Shown piece after piece: positions 1 to 8,022 of a stretch of 64,000 nucleotides of DNA. The notes beneath the pieces were generated by a model. That model was not told where the DNA came from, made no database searches, and saw only the letters and a program-made list of their open reading frames with translations. Positions within the stretch are counted from its first letter, which is position 1; every line of letters begins with the position of its first letter. The DNA lies in NCBI GenBank assembly GCA_021531775.1, contig JAFBIU010000004.1:62001-126000 (forward strand). The letters run 5' to 3'. The translations under genes were made by a program, and so were the position numbers. Source of the stretch: Parabacteroides distasonis. GTDB lineage: Bacteria; Bacteroidota; Bacteroidia; Bacteroidales; Tannerellaceae.

Positions 1-242
1 TTCGCATTCAGACTGACCTTTTCAGATAAGTCCACCATATTTGCGTCATAGAAAAATGTACATCCGCTGGCCTTCTCCACTTTTACCAAGGCTTCTGCTA
101 ATGGGATGTCATTAAACCTGACTGTAATAGATCGTTCCAGCCCGCGGGCCAAAACATCTTGCAGACCGGAGAGGGATGACAAAAGCACCATCCATACACA
201 CATTCTCCAAATCTTTCTTCTCAACAGATTAATTTCCAACAT
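1..242 (-). CDS. SusC/RagA-type TonB-linked outer membrane protein, N-terminal fragment
   Basis: Partial gene running off the left edge; about 80 residues are visible. The start at 242 gives a short basic N-terminus and a hydrophobic signal stretch (MVLLSSLSGL), then a segment with the STN (secretin/TonB N-terminal) pattern: RSITVRFNDIPLAEAL followed by SGCTFFYDANMV. In the family, STN-bearing SusC proteins import polymeric or complexed nutrients and signal to a FecR anti-sigma factor. The gene lies 100 bp downstream of a FecR gene on the same strand, which fits that scheme. The substrate cannot be told because the plug and barrel lie outside the window. Confidence 0.8.
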   Translation of the reverse strand, partial: MLEINLLRRKIWRMCVWMVLLSSLSGLQDVLARGLERSITVRFNDIPLAEALVKVEKASGCTFFYDANMVDLSEKVSLNA

Positions 243-341
243 AATCCATGATTTAGATTTAAACAATAAGTAATTAATTCTCAAATAATATTATCGTCTC
301 GCTTGACACGATAGATTGTTGTTGTTTCCTACGTCTTTTTG

Positions 342-1496
342 TTACCTTTTACCTCCTTTTTTAGTTAATACTTTATTTGTTATTGTCACTTGATTCTTGT
401 CGTCAAATGCATATTCGATGGGATGAATCCGCGCCATCAGACGCAGAACCTCCTCCAACGGTTCGTTGTGAATGGTAAAGGTGTAGGCCTGATTCCGACC
501 GATCGCATCGTCCAGCCGGATCTTCACCCCGTACCAGCATTGCAGTGTGGGCACCAACTCGGGAAGGCTTTTTCCCTCGATGCGGATCGACTCACCAGCC
601 CACAAGGCGTGGAACATCACATCGGTCTGCCGCACCGAAATATCACCCGTCGTGCGGTTGCAGAGGGCTCCTTCGCCCGGATTCAGGAAGTGCTCGTCCC
701 CCGTGGATTGCACAGCGACAGAGCCGGAAATCAGCCCGACCTCCACCTGCGGCAGCTCCTTGCGCGCCTTGAAGAGGAAACGGGTTCCATAGACACGCGC
801 CCGGAAGCCGTAATTCTTCACGATGAAGGGGTGCTCCTGATCGGGCATCACTTCGAAGAGTGCTTCGCCCTCCAACTTCACGGCTCGCTCCTTGCTCCAG
901 AAGGAGGATTCGTAGGTCAATTTCGTGTCAGCATTGAGCCAGACCTTTGTTCCATCGGGCAGGGTCACACGCGACTTGCCGTTCATGGCACGGAATGTAT
1001 GGCTGATTTGCGAGGCTTCGACCCAACGATAGAAGGCATATCCGCCCGCTGAAACGGAGAGCAACAGTCCCAAAGCGGCAGCAGCTACAGCATAGCGGAA
1101 ACGGCCCAACGGGATCCGCACCTCTTTCGGCTGAGCTTCGCTGCGAATTTTATCCGCTGGTACGTTGCCTTGCACTTCGATCGTTTGCACCTCTCCGCGA
1201 ACAGCAGCCCCCTGTCCGTCTGCCTTCGCAGTCAGTTGCGTTGCTTGGAGAACTGGACTTGCTACCTCTGCCTGCGGATTGATCCGCTGTTCCAGACGTT
1301 GCCAGAGGCGATCGGCATCGGACTGCCAAGTCTCCCCCTCCTGCTGGATCGACTGCCACAACGCTTGGAGTGACGCATAGAGCGACGCATGAGAAGCCTC
1401 TGCCAACCATGCGGTTAGCTGTTGCTCCTCCGTCTCCGAGCTGACTCCTTGGAAGTGGTGGATCAGCATGGTCCAGGGTATTTGTCTGTTCTCCAT
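342..1496 (-). CDS. FecR-family anti-sigma factor
   Basis: Inner-membrane anti-sigma factor expected to control the ECF sigma factor encoded upstream in response to a TonB-receptor signal. A cytoplasmic N-terminal part begins MENRQIPWTMLIHHF, a usual FecR opening. One transmembrane segment follows (about residues 135-158), then the periplasmic FecR core (SRVTLPDGTKVWLNADTKL), and a C-terminal DUF4974-like domain (TFTIHNEPLEEVLRLMA). An in-frame ATG seven codons upstream exists, but the family pattern favours the start at 1496. It follows the PD40 lipoprotein gene by 75 bp. Unusually, two genes separate it from the sigma factor gene. Confidence 0.9.
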   Translation of the reverse strand: MENRQIPWTMLIHHFQGVSSETEEQQLTAWLAEASHASLYASLQALWQSIQQEGETWQSDADRLWQRLEQRINPQAEVASPVLQATQLTAKADGQGAAVRGEVQTIEVQGNVPADKIRSEAQPKEVRIPLGRFRYAVAAAALGLLLSVSAGGYAFYRWVEASQISHTFRAMNGKSRVTLPDGTKVWLNADTKLTYESSFWSKERAVKLEGEALFEVMPDQEHPFIVKNYGFRARVYGTRFLFKARKELPQVEVGLISGSVAVQSTGDEHFLNPGEGALCNRTTGDISVRQTDVMFHALWAGESIRIEGKSLPELVPTLQCWYGVKIRLDDAIGRNQAYTFTIHNEPLEEVLRLMARIHPIEYAFDDKNQVTITNKVLTKKGGKR

Positions 1497-1534
1497 ATCT
1501 ATTTTTGTTCCATACATGGTTATATAGACTCAAA

Positions 1535-1552
1535 AAACGGGGGTACCCCCTA
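1535..1552 (-). terminator. Possible weak terminator or attenuator
   Basis: In the direction of transcription, a perfect 12-bp palindrome (GGGGGTACCCCC, 1539-1550) is followed by GTTTTTTG. It sits between the PD40 lipoprotein gene and fecR. A four-base loop leaves only four G-C pairs, so it may attenuate read-through to fecR rather than end transcription. Confidence 0.3.
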
Positions 1553-1571
1553 AAAGAGGCCCCACTTTTTT

Positions 1572-3005
1572 TTATTTTTTTTCGGACACGACTCCCAAAT
1601 GCTTCGGAGACACCTTTCCGCGAATCAGTTCGGGCACATTGAAGGACTTCATCAACAACTGATAATCGTTCGTGTGACGTTGCGGCAACAGGAAGGGTTT
1701 GCCCAGTTCTCCCTCCGGACCGACGTAGGCGAGGAAGGGGCGGGTGTAGAGTCCATCCAACCGGCGGCTGCTGAAAACGACCCAGCGGCTGTTGGACGAC
1801 CAGCTGTGGTAGCTGTCCGTGTCGTGGCTGTTCCAGCTCTCCAACGGAATCTCCTGCCCCTGCTGCAGGTCGATCAGGCAGAGATCGGCGTCGCGATGCC
1901 AGATGGGGAAGGTTCCGTAGGCCGTCCGGGTGCACAACAGGTAACGGCCATCGGGCGAGATGCGCGGGAAGAGCATCGACTCCTCCTTTGCGCGTACATT
2001 ATATATAGTATCGACCTGCGTGCCGAAACGGCCCCTTTCCGGATCGAAGTCGATGCGGCAGAGGTGGTAATGGAGGCTGGCAATCGAATCGGGCATGGGA
2101 GCGGCTGGAGCCGTGCTGAAATAGAGCGAACGGCCGTCGGGCGAGAAGGTCGGGAAGGTCTCGAACGCTTCGTCGGAGGTGGTCAGTGGCGTGGTCAGCA
2201 GCTTGTGTGCCTCCCGGTCATACACGACAACGTCGGACTTGAAGTCGAACACCTCCACCCGTTGCGTCGGATGGAAATCCTGTGTCGTCTTGTTCATCGA
2301 GAAGGCTACGTAACGGCCGGAAGGATGCCAATAGGGATAGACCAACGAGGTGAAATCCTTGAGCTTCTGCGGTTCCAACTTGACCACCTCATCGCCCACG
2401 GCCAAATAGGTTCCGCCCCGTTTCGAACGCATGTGAAGCAGCATCCGGTCGGGATCCTGCTGGCAGAAGGAGTGGCAGTTGACACAGTTGAAATCGCCCA
2501 TCTTGTTTTCGTAGATCGGGGTCTGCTCAAAACTGCTCAGATCGCGCTGGTAAATGCCCATCCGGTTCCAGAGCGCATAACCCGGCTCGATGAGCCGGTA
2601 GGCCAGGTAGCCGTCGATCGGCTCGGCAGCCACGCGGATCGTGATCGGTTGGTAACGCTTCCAGCCCTGCGCATCCTGTCGGAGCACCGTGGCTTGCACC
2701 TCCCCTCCCTGGGCAGCCTCCAAGAGCGCATGCCACTCCTGGAGGGGGATGTCGAACGAAGCCCCATCGCCTGCCACTTCCAGCGTTTGTCCGCCTCCGG
2801 TCAGTTGCAAGGCAAAGGCCTCTCCCTCCTCCTCGACGGCAAAGTTGAGCGGAGCGATGTTGACCGGGACCGTCACATCGGCATAATCGGGAAAAATCTG
2901 CGGCTGGCGATCCAGCTCGCCTGTCACATGGGGTTGCTGCCGGCAGGCTCCAAGCAAGAACATGCCGAGGAGTGCCGTGGCTATGAAGTTCAATCTGCGT
3001 CTCAT
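1572..3005 (-). CDS. PD40/TolB-like lipoprotein with a c-type haem motif
   Basis: A 477-residue predicted lipoprotein (LLGAC lipobox, Cys21). Residues 174-178 read CVNCH, the CxxCH haem-c attachment motif. The second half carries repeated beta-propeller strands of the WD40-like/PD40 type (YPYWHPSGRYVAFS, FPTFSPDGRSLYFS, FPRISPDGRYLLC, HSWSSNSRWVVFSS). Related Bacteroidales proteins are often labelled cytochrome c biosynthesis proteins, but nothing here shows a maturase; a haem-binding surface propeller is the more direct reading. Its ATG overlaps the stop of the DUF6057 gene (ATGA), so the two are probably translated together. Its lying between sigma and anti-sigma genes suggests a shared regulon, possibly iron or haem. 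Confidence 0.75.
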   Translation of the reverse strand: MRRRLNFIATALLGMFLLGACRQQPHVTGELDRQPQIFPDYADVTVPVNIAPLNFAVEEEGEAFALQLTGGGQTLEVAGDGASFDIPLQEWHALLEAAQGGEVQATVLRQDAQGWKRYQPITIRVAAEPIDGYLAYRLIEPGYALWNRMGIYQRDLSSFEQTPIYENKMGDFNCVNCHSFCQQDPDRMLLHMRSKRGGTYLAVGDEVVKLEPQKLKDFTSLVYPYWHPSGRYVAFSMNKTTQDFHPTQRVEVFDFKSDVVVYDREAHKLLTTPLTTSDEAFETFPTFSPDGRSLYFSTAPAAPMPDSIASLHYHLCRIDFDPERGRFGTQVDTIYNVRAKEESMLFPRISPDGRYLLCTRTAYGTFPIWHRDADLCLIDLQQGQEIPLESWNSHDTDSYHSWSSNSRWVVFSSRRLDGLYTRPFLAYVGPEGELGKPFLLPQRHTNDYQLLMKSFNVPELIRGKVSPKHLGVVSEKK

Positions 3006-4750
3006 TGTGCTTTCTTTTTTCGGTTAAACATCAGATAATACCAATAGGTCGTGCCGTAATGTTCGGCCATGATCTCCTTCACATTCATCTGGTTGTGATA
3101 GCGGTTCATGTCGCGGTCGAACTCGTTGAAATGGTGTTCCACCTTCAGGCTGACTCCATTCTTGACCCATTCCGTGGGCTGTTGCTGCAGCAGGGCCACC
3201 ATCGCCTCCTGCTGTGGAACGGTCAGCTTCGGCCAAGCCGGCGAACCGTAATGCACCTCCTTCAGCGCAAGGAATGCCTTAAGATTCACATTCAGCAGGT
3301 AATAGGTGGTCAGGTATTGCACCGGCATCGGGTTGGAAGGGTCGTTTCGCATCAGTTGTTCCAGCACCTTCGGCAGCTGTCCGGAAACCGCCATTTCGCC
3401 CTGGCCGCGCAAGCCTAACCGTTTCGGACCCAGCTCCGGATGTTTCGCAACTGCTTCGTCGTTCGTGTAGTTCATCCACTCGTTGGCCCAGTCGCGATAG
3501 CCCCAGGTCTGTTGCAAAATATACAGGTATTTCCGGGCGACAGGATAGGCTCCGAAAATCAGGTTGGTCTTGACCAGCAGCTGCAGCAACCTCGGATTGC
3601 CGCCTGCCTGCGACGAGAGGTTTCCTTCGAAGGCAAATTTCTGGGCCGAAGCGATGTCGCCAAGCTGGTAATAGATTTCCGAAAGGGTCAAGGCATTCTC
3701 CACCGTATGATCCCATTCGGCCAAGAGCGTTCCTTCGTTGTTTTGCGGATAGTGCAGGAAATCAGTGGCCAAGCGTCCCTGTTTCGCCAAGGCCAAATTG
3801 ACTACGTTGAGTCGCTGCAGGTTCGTATCGCCCGGTCGGTAAGCGGCCACAAGCTCGTCCCATTGTCCGGTGCGCAAGAAACGATCCCAGGTGCAGTCGA
3901 TCCGATCGCCAAAATCTCGCAAAGGCATGTATGCCAAGCCGCAAGCCACGGCCCAACCGCCCAAGATCTGCATCCAGGCTGCCGGACAGGACTTTTGACA
4001 ACGACTTCCCGCCCACGCCACCAAAGAAGCCATGGGCAACGCGTACCAGGCATACATCATCGGCGTCTTCTTCACCAAGGGATCGTAGTATAAATCGGGG
4101 GAAAAGAGGAAACGTTCGCTTCCCAACCATTCCCGATAGAGGGCAAACTCGCCCCATCCGTAGGCCAACAAGGGCAACAGGAGGAAGCAGACACCCCGTT
4201 TGTAATCCTTCAACAGCTCTGTCAGCAGCACCATACCGGCAAAGAGGGTTGCCACGGGTCCGCAAGCCCCAAAGAGAAGGGTCTGCCAGACAACAGCTAT
4301 GCCTAACCGGACCCAAGGGGAAGCATAACAGGTCACATGCCAAAGTGCCAAGAGCATAAACAGGTAACTCCAGGTTCCTTCCGGCAGATAGGCCGGATCG
4401 AGCTGTACATAGAGCAACCCGACGACCGGTAATGTCGGCAACAGGTAATAGGTCCGCTGGGTCCAACGCTCCAGCAGCTGTTGGGTCAGCAGTATCAGTG
4501 CCGTCAACAGGCTGGCTGTCACCAAGGCACCTACAAAGGGCAAGCGGAAAAACTGCCCGACAAAACGGGCCACATAGGTCGAAAGGCCACCCACGGCACA
4601 GAGCGTCTCCGCCGCGTACTGTTTCGTACAGAGAAACAGCTGAAACTGCTCCACGTAGGTGAAGAAATCGGCTTGTGCCACTTGCAGATAAATCAGCAGT
4701 GTCAGCCAACACAAACTTCCGTAACCCAACTTCTTTTTCATTATCATCAT
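3002..4750 (-). CDS. DUF6057-like multi-pass membrane protein
   Basis: A 582-residue protein with about eight to ten hydrophobic segments in its first 290 residues, then a soluble C-terminal half with helical, TPR-like spacing (TLSEIYYQLGDIASAQKFAFEG, SNPMPVQYLTTYYLL). The layout of polytopic membrane part plus TPR-like periplasmic part matches DUF6057, whose role is unknown. The first residues MMIMKKK leave the exact start open; ATG at 4741 or 4738 is as likely. It overlaps the following haem-motif lipoprotein gene by four bases and follows the sigma factor gene by 11 bp, so the three probably form one transcript. I cannot assign a function. Confidence 0.7.
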   Translation of the reverse strand: MMIMKKKLGYGSLCWLTLLIYLQVAQADFFTYVEQFQLFLCTKQYAAETLCAVGGLSTYVARFVGQFFRLPFVGALVTASLLTALILLTQQLLERWTQRTYYLLPTLPVVGLLYVQLDPAYLPEGTWSYLFMLLALWHVTCYASPWVRLGIAVVWQTLLFGACGPVATLFAGMVLLTELLKDYKRGVCFLLLPLLAYGWGEFALYREWLGSERFLFSPDLYYDPLVKKTPMMYAWYALPMASLVAWAGSRCQKSCPAAWMQILGGWAVACGLAYMPLRDFGDRIDCTWDRFLRTGQWDELVAAYRPGDTNLQRLNVVNLALAKQGRLATDFLHYPQNNEGTLLAEWDHTVENALTLSEIYYQLGDIASAQKFAFEGNLSSQAGGNPRLLQLLVKTNLIFGAYPVARKYLYILQQTWGYRDWANEWMNYTNDEAVAKHPELGPKRLGLRGQGEMAVSGQLPKVLEQLMRNDPSNPMPVQYLTTYYLLNVNLKAFLALKEVHYGSPAWPKLTVPQQEAMVALLQQQPTEWVKNGVSLKVEHHFNEFDRDMNRYHNQMNVKEIMAEHYGTTYWYYLMFNRKKKAQ

Positions 4751-4761
4751 GTTTCAAATTT

Positions 4762-5310
4762 TTACCATAAATAGGAATAGGATTTGCCTAAAAAGGCGCG
4801 TATCTTCCGGAGGGCAATGGTCATCTGCCCTTCGATTGTCTTCTCGGAGAGGTTCAGTTCCTGCGCAATCTGCCGGTTAGTCAGCCCCTGCTGCCGGCTC
4901 ATCCGGAAAATCTGCTGGCACTTGGCAGGCAGGTGACAGACGGCCTCCTGAATCAGCCGATGCAACTCGGCCAACTCCATTGCCGACGCATCTTCGGCAC
5001 TCTGTTCGGACCATTGCACCTCCTCCAAATAGACGGGTGTTCGGTTGTCGCGGAGGTAGGTCAGTGCCCGGTTCCGGGCAGACTGAAACAGGTAGGCTTT
5101 CCAGGTCAACTGGATTTGGATCGTAGCACGATTCTCCCAGACGTAGGTAAACAGATCGAGCACGATCTCTTGTGCCGCCTCCCGATCACGAATCAGACAG
5201 CACACAAATCGCTCCAACCCATCCACGTACTTGTAAAACAGGTACCTGAATGCGGTCTGATCCCCTTCCCGGATCAGCTGCAGGAGTAATATCTCGTCAG
5301 ATTCGCTCAT
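4762..5310 (-). CDS. ECF RNA polymerase sigma-70 factor
   Basis: A 182-residue protein with region 2 near the N-terminus (AFRYLFYKYVDGLERFV, then DLFTYVWENR) and region 4 at the C-terminus (CQQIFRMSRQQGLTNRQIA, LNLSEKTIEGQMTIALRKI). This is the compact two-domain form of Bacteroidetes ECF sigma factors that pair with FecR. It is the first gene of the leftward cluster sigma / DUF6057 / PD40 lipoprotein / FecR / SusC. A weak TTATTTTG box lies about 20 bp upstream (complement 5330-5337) and may be its own -7 element. Confidence 0.9.
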   Translation of the reverse strand: MSESDEILLLQLIREGDQTAFRYLFYKYVDGLERFVCCLIRDREAAQEIVLDLFTYVWENRATIQIQLTWKAYLFQSARNRALTYLRDNRTPVYLEEVQWSEQSAEDASAMELAELHRLIQEAVCHLPAKCQQIFRMSRQQGLTNRQIAQELNLSEKTIEGQMTIALRKIRAFLGKSYSYLW

Positions 5311-5434
5311 TCACAGATTTAATGTTTCGCAAAATAAGCATTTTTTTCAAATACTCCCCCTTATTAATCAAGTTAATAAAAATAAAAAAAGTGCCAATTT
5401 TCACAATCAGCACCTTTGACATGTTTAATTAACT

Positions 5435-5463
5435 GTACGGGGGCAGTAGCTGTCCCACCGTAC
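5435..5463 (-). terminator. Hairpin between the thr operon and the sigma gene
   Basis: GTACGG and CCGTAC arms enclose a GGGG/CCC pairing and a CAGTAGCTG core. It begins 20 bp after the thrC stop, where a terminator for the threonine operon would be expected. There is no clear T-tract on the minus strand, so a structured 3' end is the safer description. Confidence 0.45.
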
Positions 5464-5483
5464 ATAAATAACTTTGACATACA

Positions 5484-6800
5484 CTATTTACAGGATCGTA
5501 AATAGGATTTAAGGTCAACGTATTGGTTACTCAAGGGCACGCTATGCTTCGTACCCTCAAAAAATCGCATGATCTTGTCTGGTATTTGAATCGGCTGTTC
5601 AATGATCTGCTCGATCGTGTCCTTGAACTTGGCCGGATGGGCCGTCTCCAGGAAGATTCCTGTCTCCTGCGGAGCCAACGGGCTTTCCACCAAAGCCTGG
5701 TAGCCACAGGCTCCATGCGGATCCAGCAGATAACCTGTCTCACGATAGACACTCCGGATCACCGCTGCAATCTCTTCATCGGTGAATCGGCTACCGCTCA
5801 TCTGTTCGCAAATGGCTTGATGCGGGTCGCCTGTCTGGCTGAAGAGATCCAAAATGCGGGCAAAATTGCTCGGATCGCCCACATCCATCGCGTTGGCGAT
5901 GGTCTGTACCGAAGGCCGCGGCGTATATTGGCCGCTCTTCAGGTAGTCCAAAAAGACATCGTTGCGGTTGTTGGCCGCAATGAAACGCTTGATAGGCAAT
6001 CCCATCCGCTGGGCAAAGAGTCCCGCTGTAATGTTGCCGAAGTTACCGCTCGGCACGGAAACCACCACTTCGTCTGCCTTGCCCAAGCGATCCAGCTGTG
6101 CATACGCGTTGAAATAGTAGAAGGATTGCGGCAAGAAACGAGCCACGTTGATCGAATTGGCCGAGGTGAGGCACATCTGCTCGGTCAGTTCGCGATCCAT
6201 AAAGGCTTGCTTCACCATAGCCTGGCAGTCGTCGAACACACCGTCGATCTCCAAGGCCGTGATATTCTGGCCCAAAGTCGTAAACTGGCACTCCTGAATG
6301 GGACTTACCTTGCCCTTCGGATAGAGCACATAGACGTGGATGCCGGGGACACCGAGGAAGCCATTGGCTACGGCACTGCCCGTATCGCCTGAGGTTGCCA
6401 CCAGCACATTGACCTCTTTTTTACCCTCTTTGCGGATAAAATAGCCCAACAGACGGGCCATAAAGCGTGCGCCTACATCTTTGAAAGCCAACGTAGGGCC
6501 GTGGAACAACTCCAGGCTGTAGATATTCTCCTGGACCGGAACAACGGGCGTTTCGAACGACAGGGTATCTTTCACAATCGAATCGAGCGTCTCTCGATCC
6601 ATATCTTCTCCGAAATAGGCGTTTGCTACTTCACAGGCTATTTCCTGAAAACTCATCTCCTTCATCCGACGAATGACAACTGCATCGATCGGACAAATCC
6701 GTTCCGGCATATAGAGGCCCTTATCACTGGCCAAACCTTTGACAACCGCCTCTTCCAGCGTTGCAACCGGAGCTATTTTGTTTGTACTATAATATTTCAT
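5484..6800 (-). CDS. thrC: Threonine synthase
   Basis: PLP enzyme converting O-phosphohomoserine to threonine. At 438 residues it matches the usual length. It begins with the typical MKYYSTNKIAPVATLEEAV; the PLP lysine lies in GPTLAFKDVGARFMA, with further family motifs VATSGDTGSAVANGF and VVSVPSGNFGNITAG. Its ATG overlaps the stop of the upstream PGM-family gene by four bases. Together with thrA further upstream this forms a three-gene threonine operon with the steps in order: aspartokinase/homoserine dehydrogenase, kinase step, synthase. Confidence 0.96.
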   Translation of the reverse strand: MKYYSTNKIAPVATLEEAVVKGLASDKGLYMPERICPIDAVVIRRMKEMSFQEIACEVANAYFGEDMDRETLDSIVKDTLSFETPVVPVQENIYSLELFHGPTLAFKDVGARFMARLLGYFIRKEGKKEVNVLVATSGDTGSAVANGFLGVPGIHVYVLYPKGKVSPIQECQFTTLGQNITALEIDGVFDDCQAMVKQAFMDRELTEQMCLTSANSINVARFLPQSFYYFNAYAQLDRLGKADEVVVSVPSGNFGNITAGLFAQRMGLPIKRFIAANNRNDVFLDYLKSGQYTPRPSVQTIANAMDVGDPSNFARILDLFSQTGDPHQAICEQMSGSRFTDEEIAAVIRSVYRETGYLLDPHGACGYQALVESPLAPQETGIFLETAHPAKFKDTIEQIIEQPIQIPDKIMRFFEGTKHSVPLSNQYVDLKSYLRSCK

Positions 6801-8002
6801 GCCAAGAACATTTTTATAAATTCATCTTTTTCTAACAAACCGCAACTGCCGGCCTGCACGGACTGCTCGTCGAAACGAGTCACGCTGTCAGGCTCCATTC
6901 CGGGCTTGTAAATCAGGAATGGCACGGGCGCATTGGTGTGTGTACGGACAGCACAAGGGGTCGGATGATCGGGCAAAACAGCGATCGCTACCGGTTCCGA
7001 CCACGTTTTTAACGCGTCAAAGATAGGACGAATGGCACGTTTGTCCAAATTCTCAATTGTTTTTATCTTTAAATCTACATCGCCTTCATGTCCAGCCTCG
7101 TCGCTTGCCTCCACATGGAGATAGACAAAATCGTGTGTACGCAGAGCCTCCAAGGCAGCAGCCGCCTTTCCCTCGTAGTTCGTATCGTAGAGTCCGGTGG
7201 CTCCCGGAACCGTTATCACCTCCAGGCCGGCATAGACACCAATGCCACGAATCAGATCGACGGCTGAGATGACAGCTCCCGAACCAATGCCGAAGAGTTC
7301 CTTCAAGGTGCGCATGGCCGGACGATAACCGGGCGACCAAGGCCAGATGCTGTTGGCTGGATCCTTGCCGGCTGCCCGACGTTGCTGGTTGACCGGATGG
7401 TTGGCCAAGATTTCTTGCGAACGAAGGATCAGATCGTTCAGCAGATCTGCCGTTTCCTGTGCTTCGGGCACGTCGGCCTTGACCAACAGCGGACGGAACG
7501 GATGCAGGGGAACGTCGTGGGGCGGAACACAACTGATCCGTTTGTCGCCACCCTTAATCACTAAGAGGTGACGATACGAAACGCCTGTGTAAAACTTCAC
7601 CCGGTCGGAACCCAACGTTTGGTTCAAGGTCTGGATCAGCTGATCCGCCTCTTCCGTCGTGATGTGTCCGGCAGAGTGATTCTTCAGGATTTCCCCCTCC
7701 ACACAGACGATGTTGCAACGCATGGCCATCTCGCCTGGTTGCAGCTCCACTCCGATGCTGGCAGCCTCCAAGACACCGCGGCCCTCATAGACCTGCGACA
7801 GGTCATAGCCCAAGACTGCCATATTGGCCACTTCACTCCCCGGATGAAAACCATCGGCCACCGTCTTCATCTGACCCGTCACGCCTAAAGCCGCCAAGCG
7901 GTCCATCGCAGGCGTGTCAGCATATTGCAACGGTGTGAGGCCGCCCAATCGTTCGATGGGTTCATCGGCCATGCCGTCTCCTAAAATAATAATGTGTTTC
8001 AT
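6797..8002 (-). CDS. PGM-family protein, probable homoserine kinase of the thr operon
   Basis: A 401-residue member of the cofactor-independent phosphoglycerate mutase (ApgM, alkaline phosphatase superfamily) family. Metal-binding motifs are visible: IILGDGMADEP at the N-terminus, DEAGHEGD in the middle, and DHPTPCAVRTHTNAPVPF near the C-terminus. Automatic annotation would call it phosphoglycerate mutase. No classical GHMP-type thrB lies in the operon, and the gene sits exactly between thrA and thrC with a four-base overlap. From established work, a PGM-family homoserine kinase has been reported in Bacteroides thetaiotaomicron. I infer the same role here; the sequence alone does not prove it. 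Confidence 0.75.
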   Translation of the reverse strand: MKHIIILGDGMADEPIERLGGLTPLQYADTPAMDRLAALGVTGQMKTVADGFHPGSEVANMAVLGYDLSQVYEGRGVLEAASIGVELQPGEMAMRCNIVCVEGEILKNHSAGHITTEEADQLIQTLNQTLGSDRVKFYTGVSYRHLLVIKGGDKRISCVPPHDVPLHPFRPLLVKADVPEAQETADLLNDLILRSQEILANHPVNQQRRAAGKDPANSIWPWSPGYRPAMRTLKELFGIGSGAVISAVDLIRGIGVYAGLEVITVPGATGLYDTNYEGKAAAALEALRTHDFVYLHVEASDEAGHEGDVDLKIKTIENLDKRAIRPIFDALKTWSEPVAIAVLPDHPTPCAVRTHTNAPVPFLIYKPGMEPDSVTRFDEQSVQAGSCGLLEKDEFIKMFLA

Positions 8003-8022
8003 CGTTATTGTTTGTTCGTTTG

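Noticed and set aside
1599-3038. A 479-codon plus-strand open frame
   Set aside because: Antisense shadow of the haem-motif PD40 lipoprotein gene, which has a lipobox and propeller repeats.
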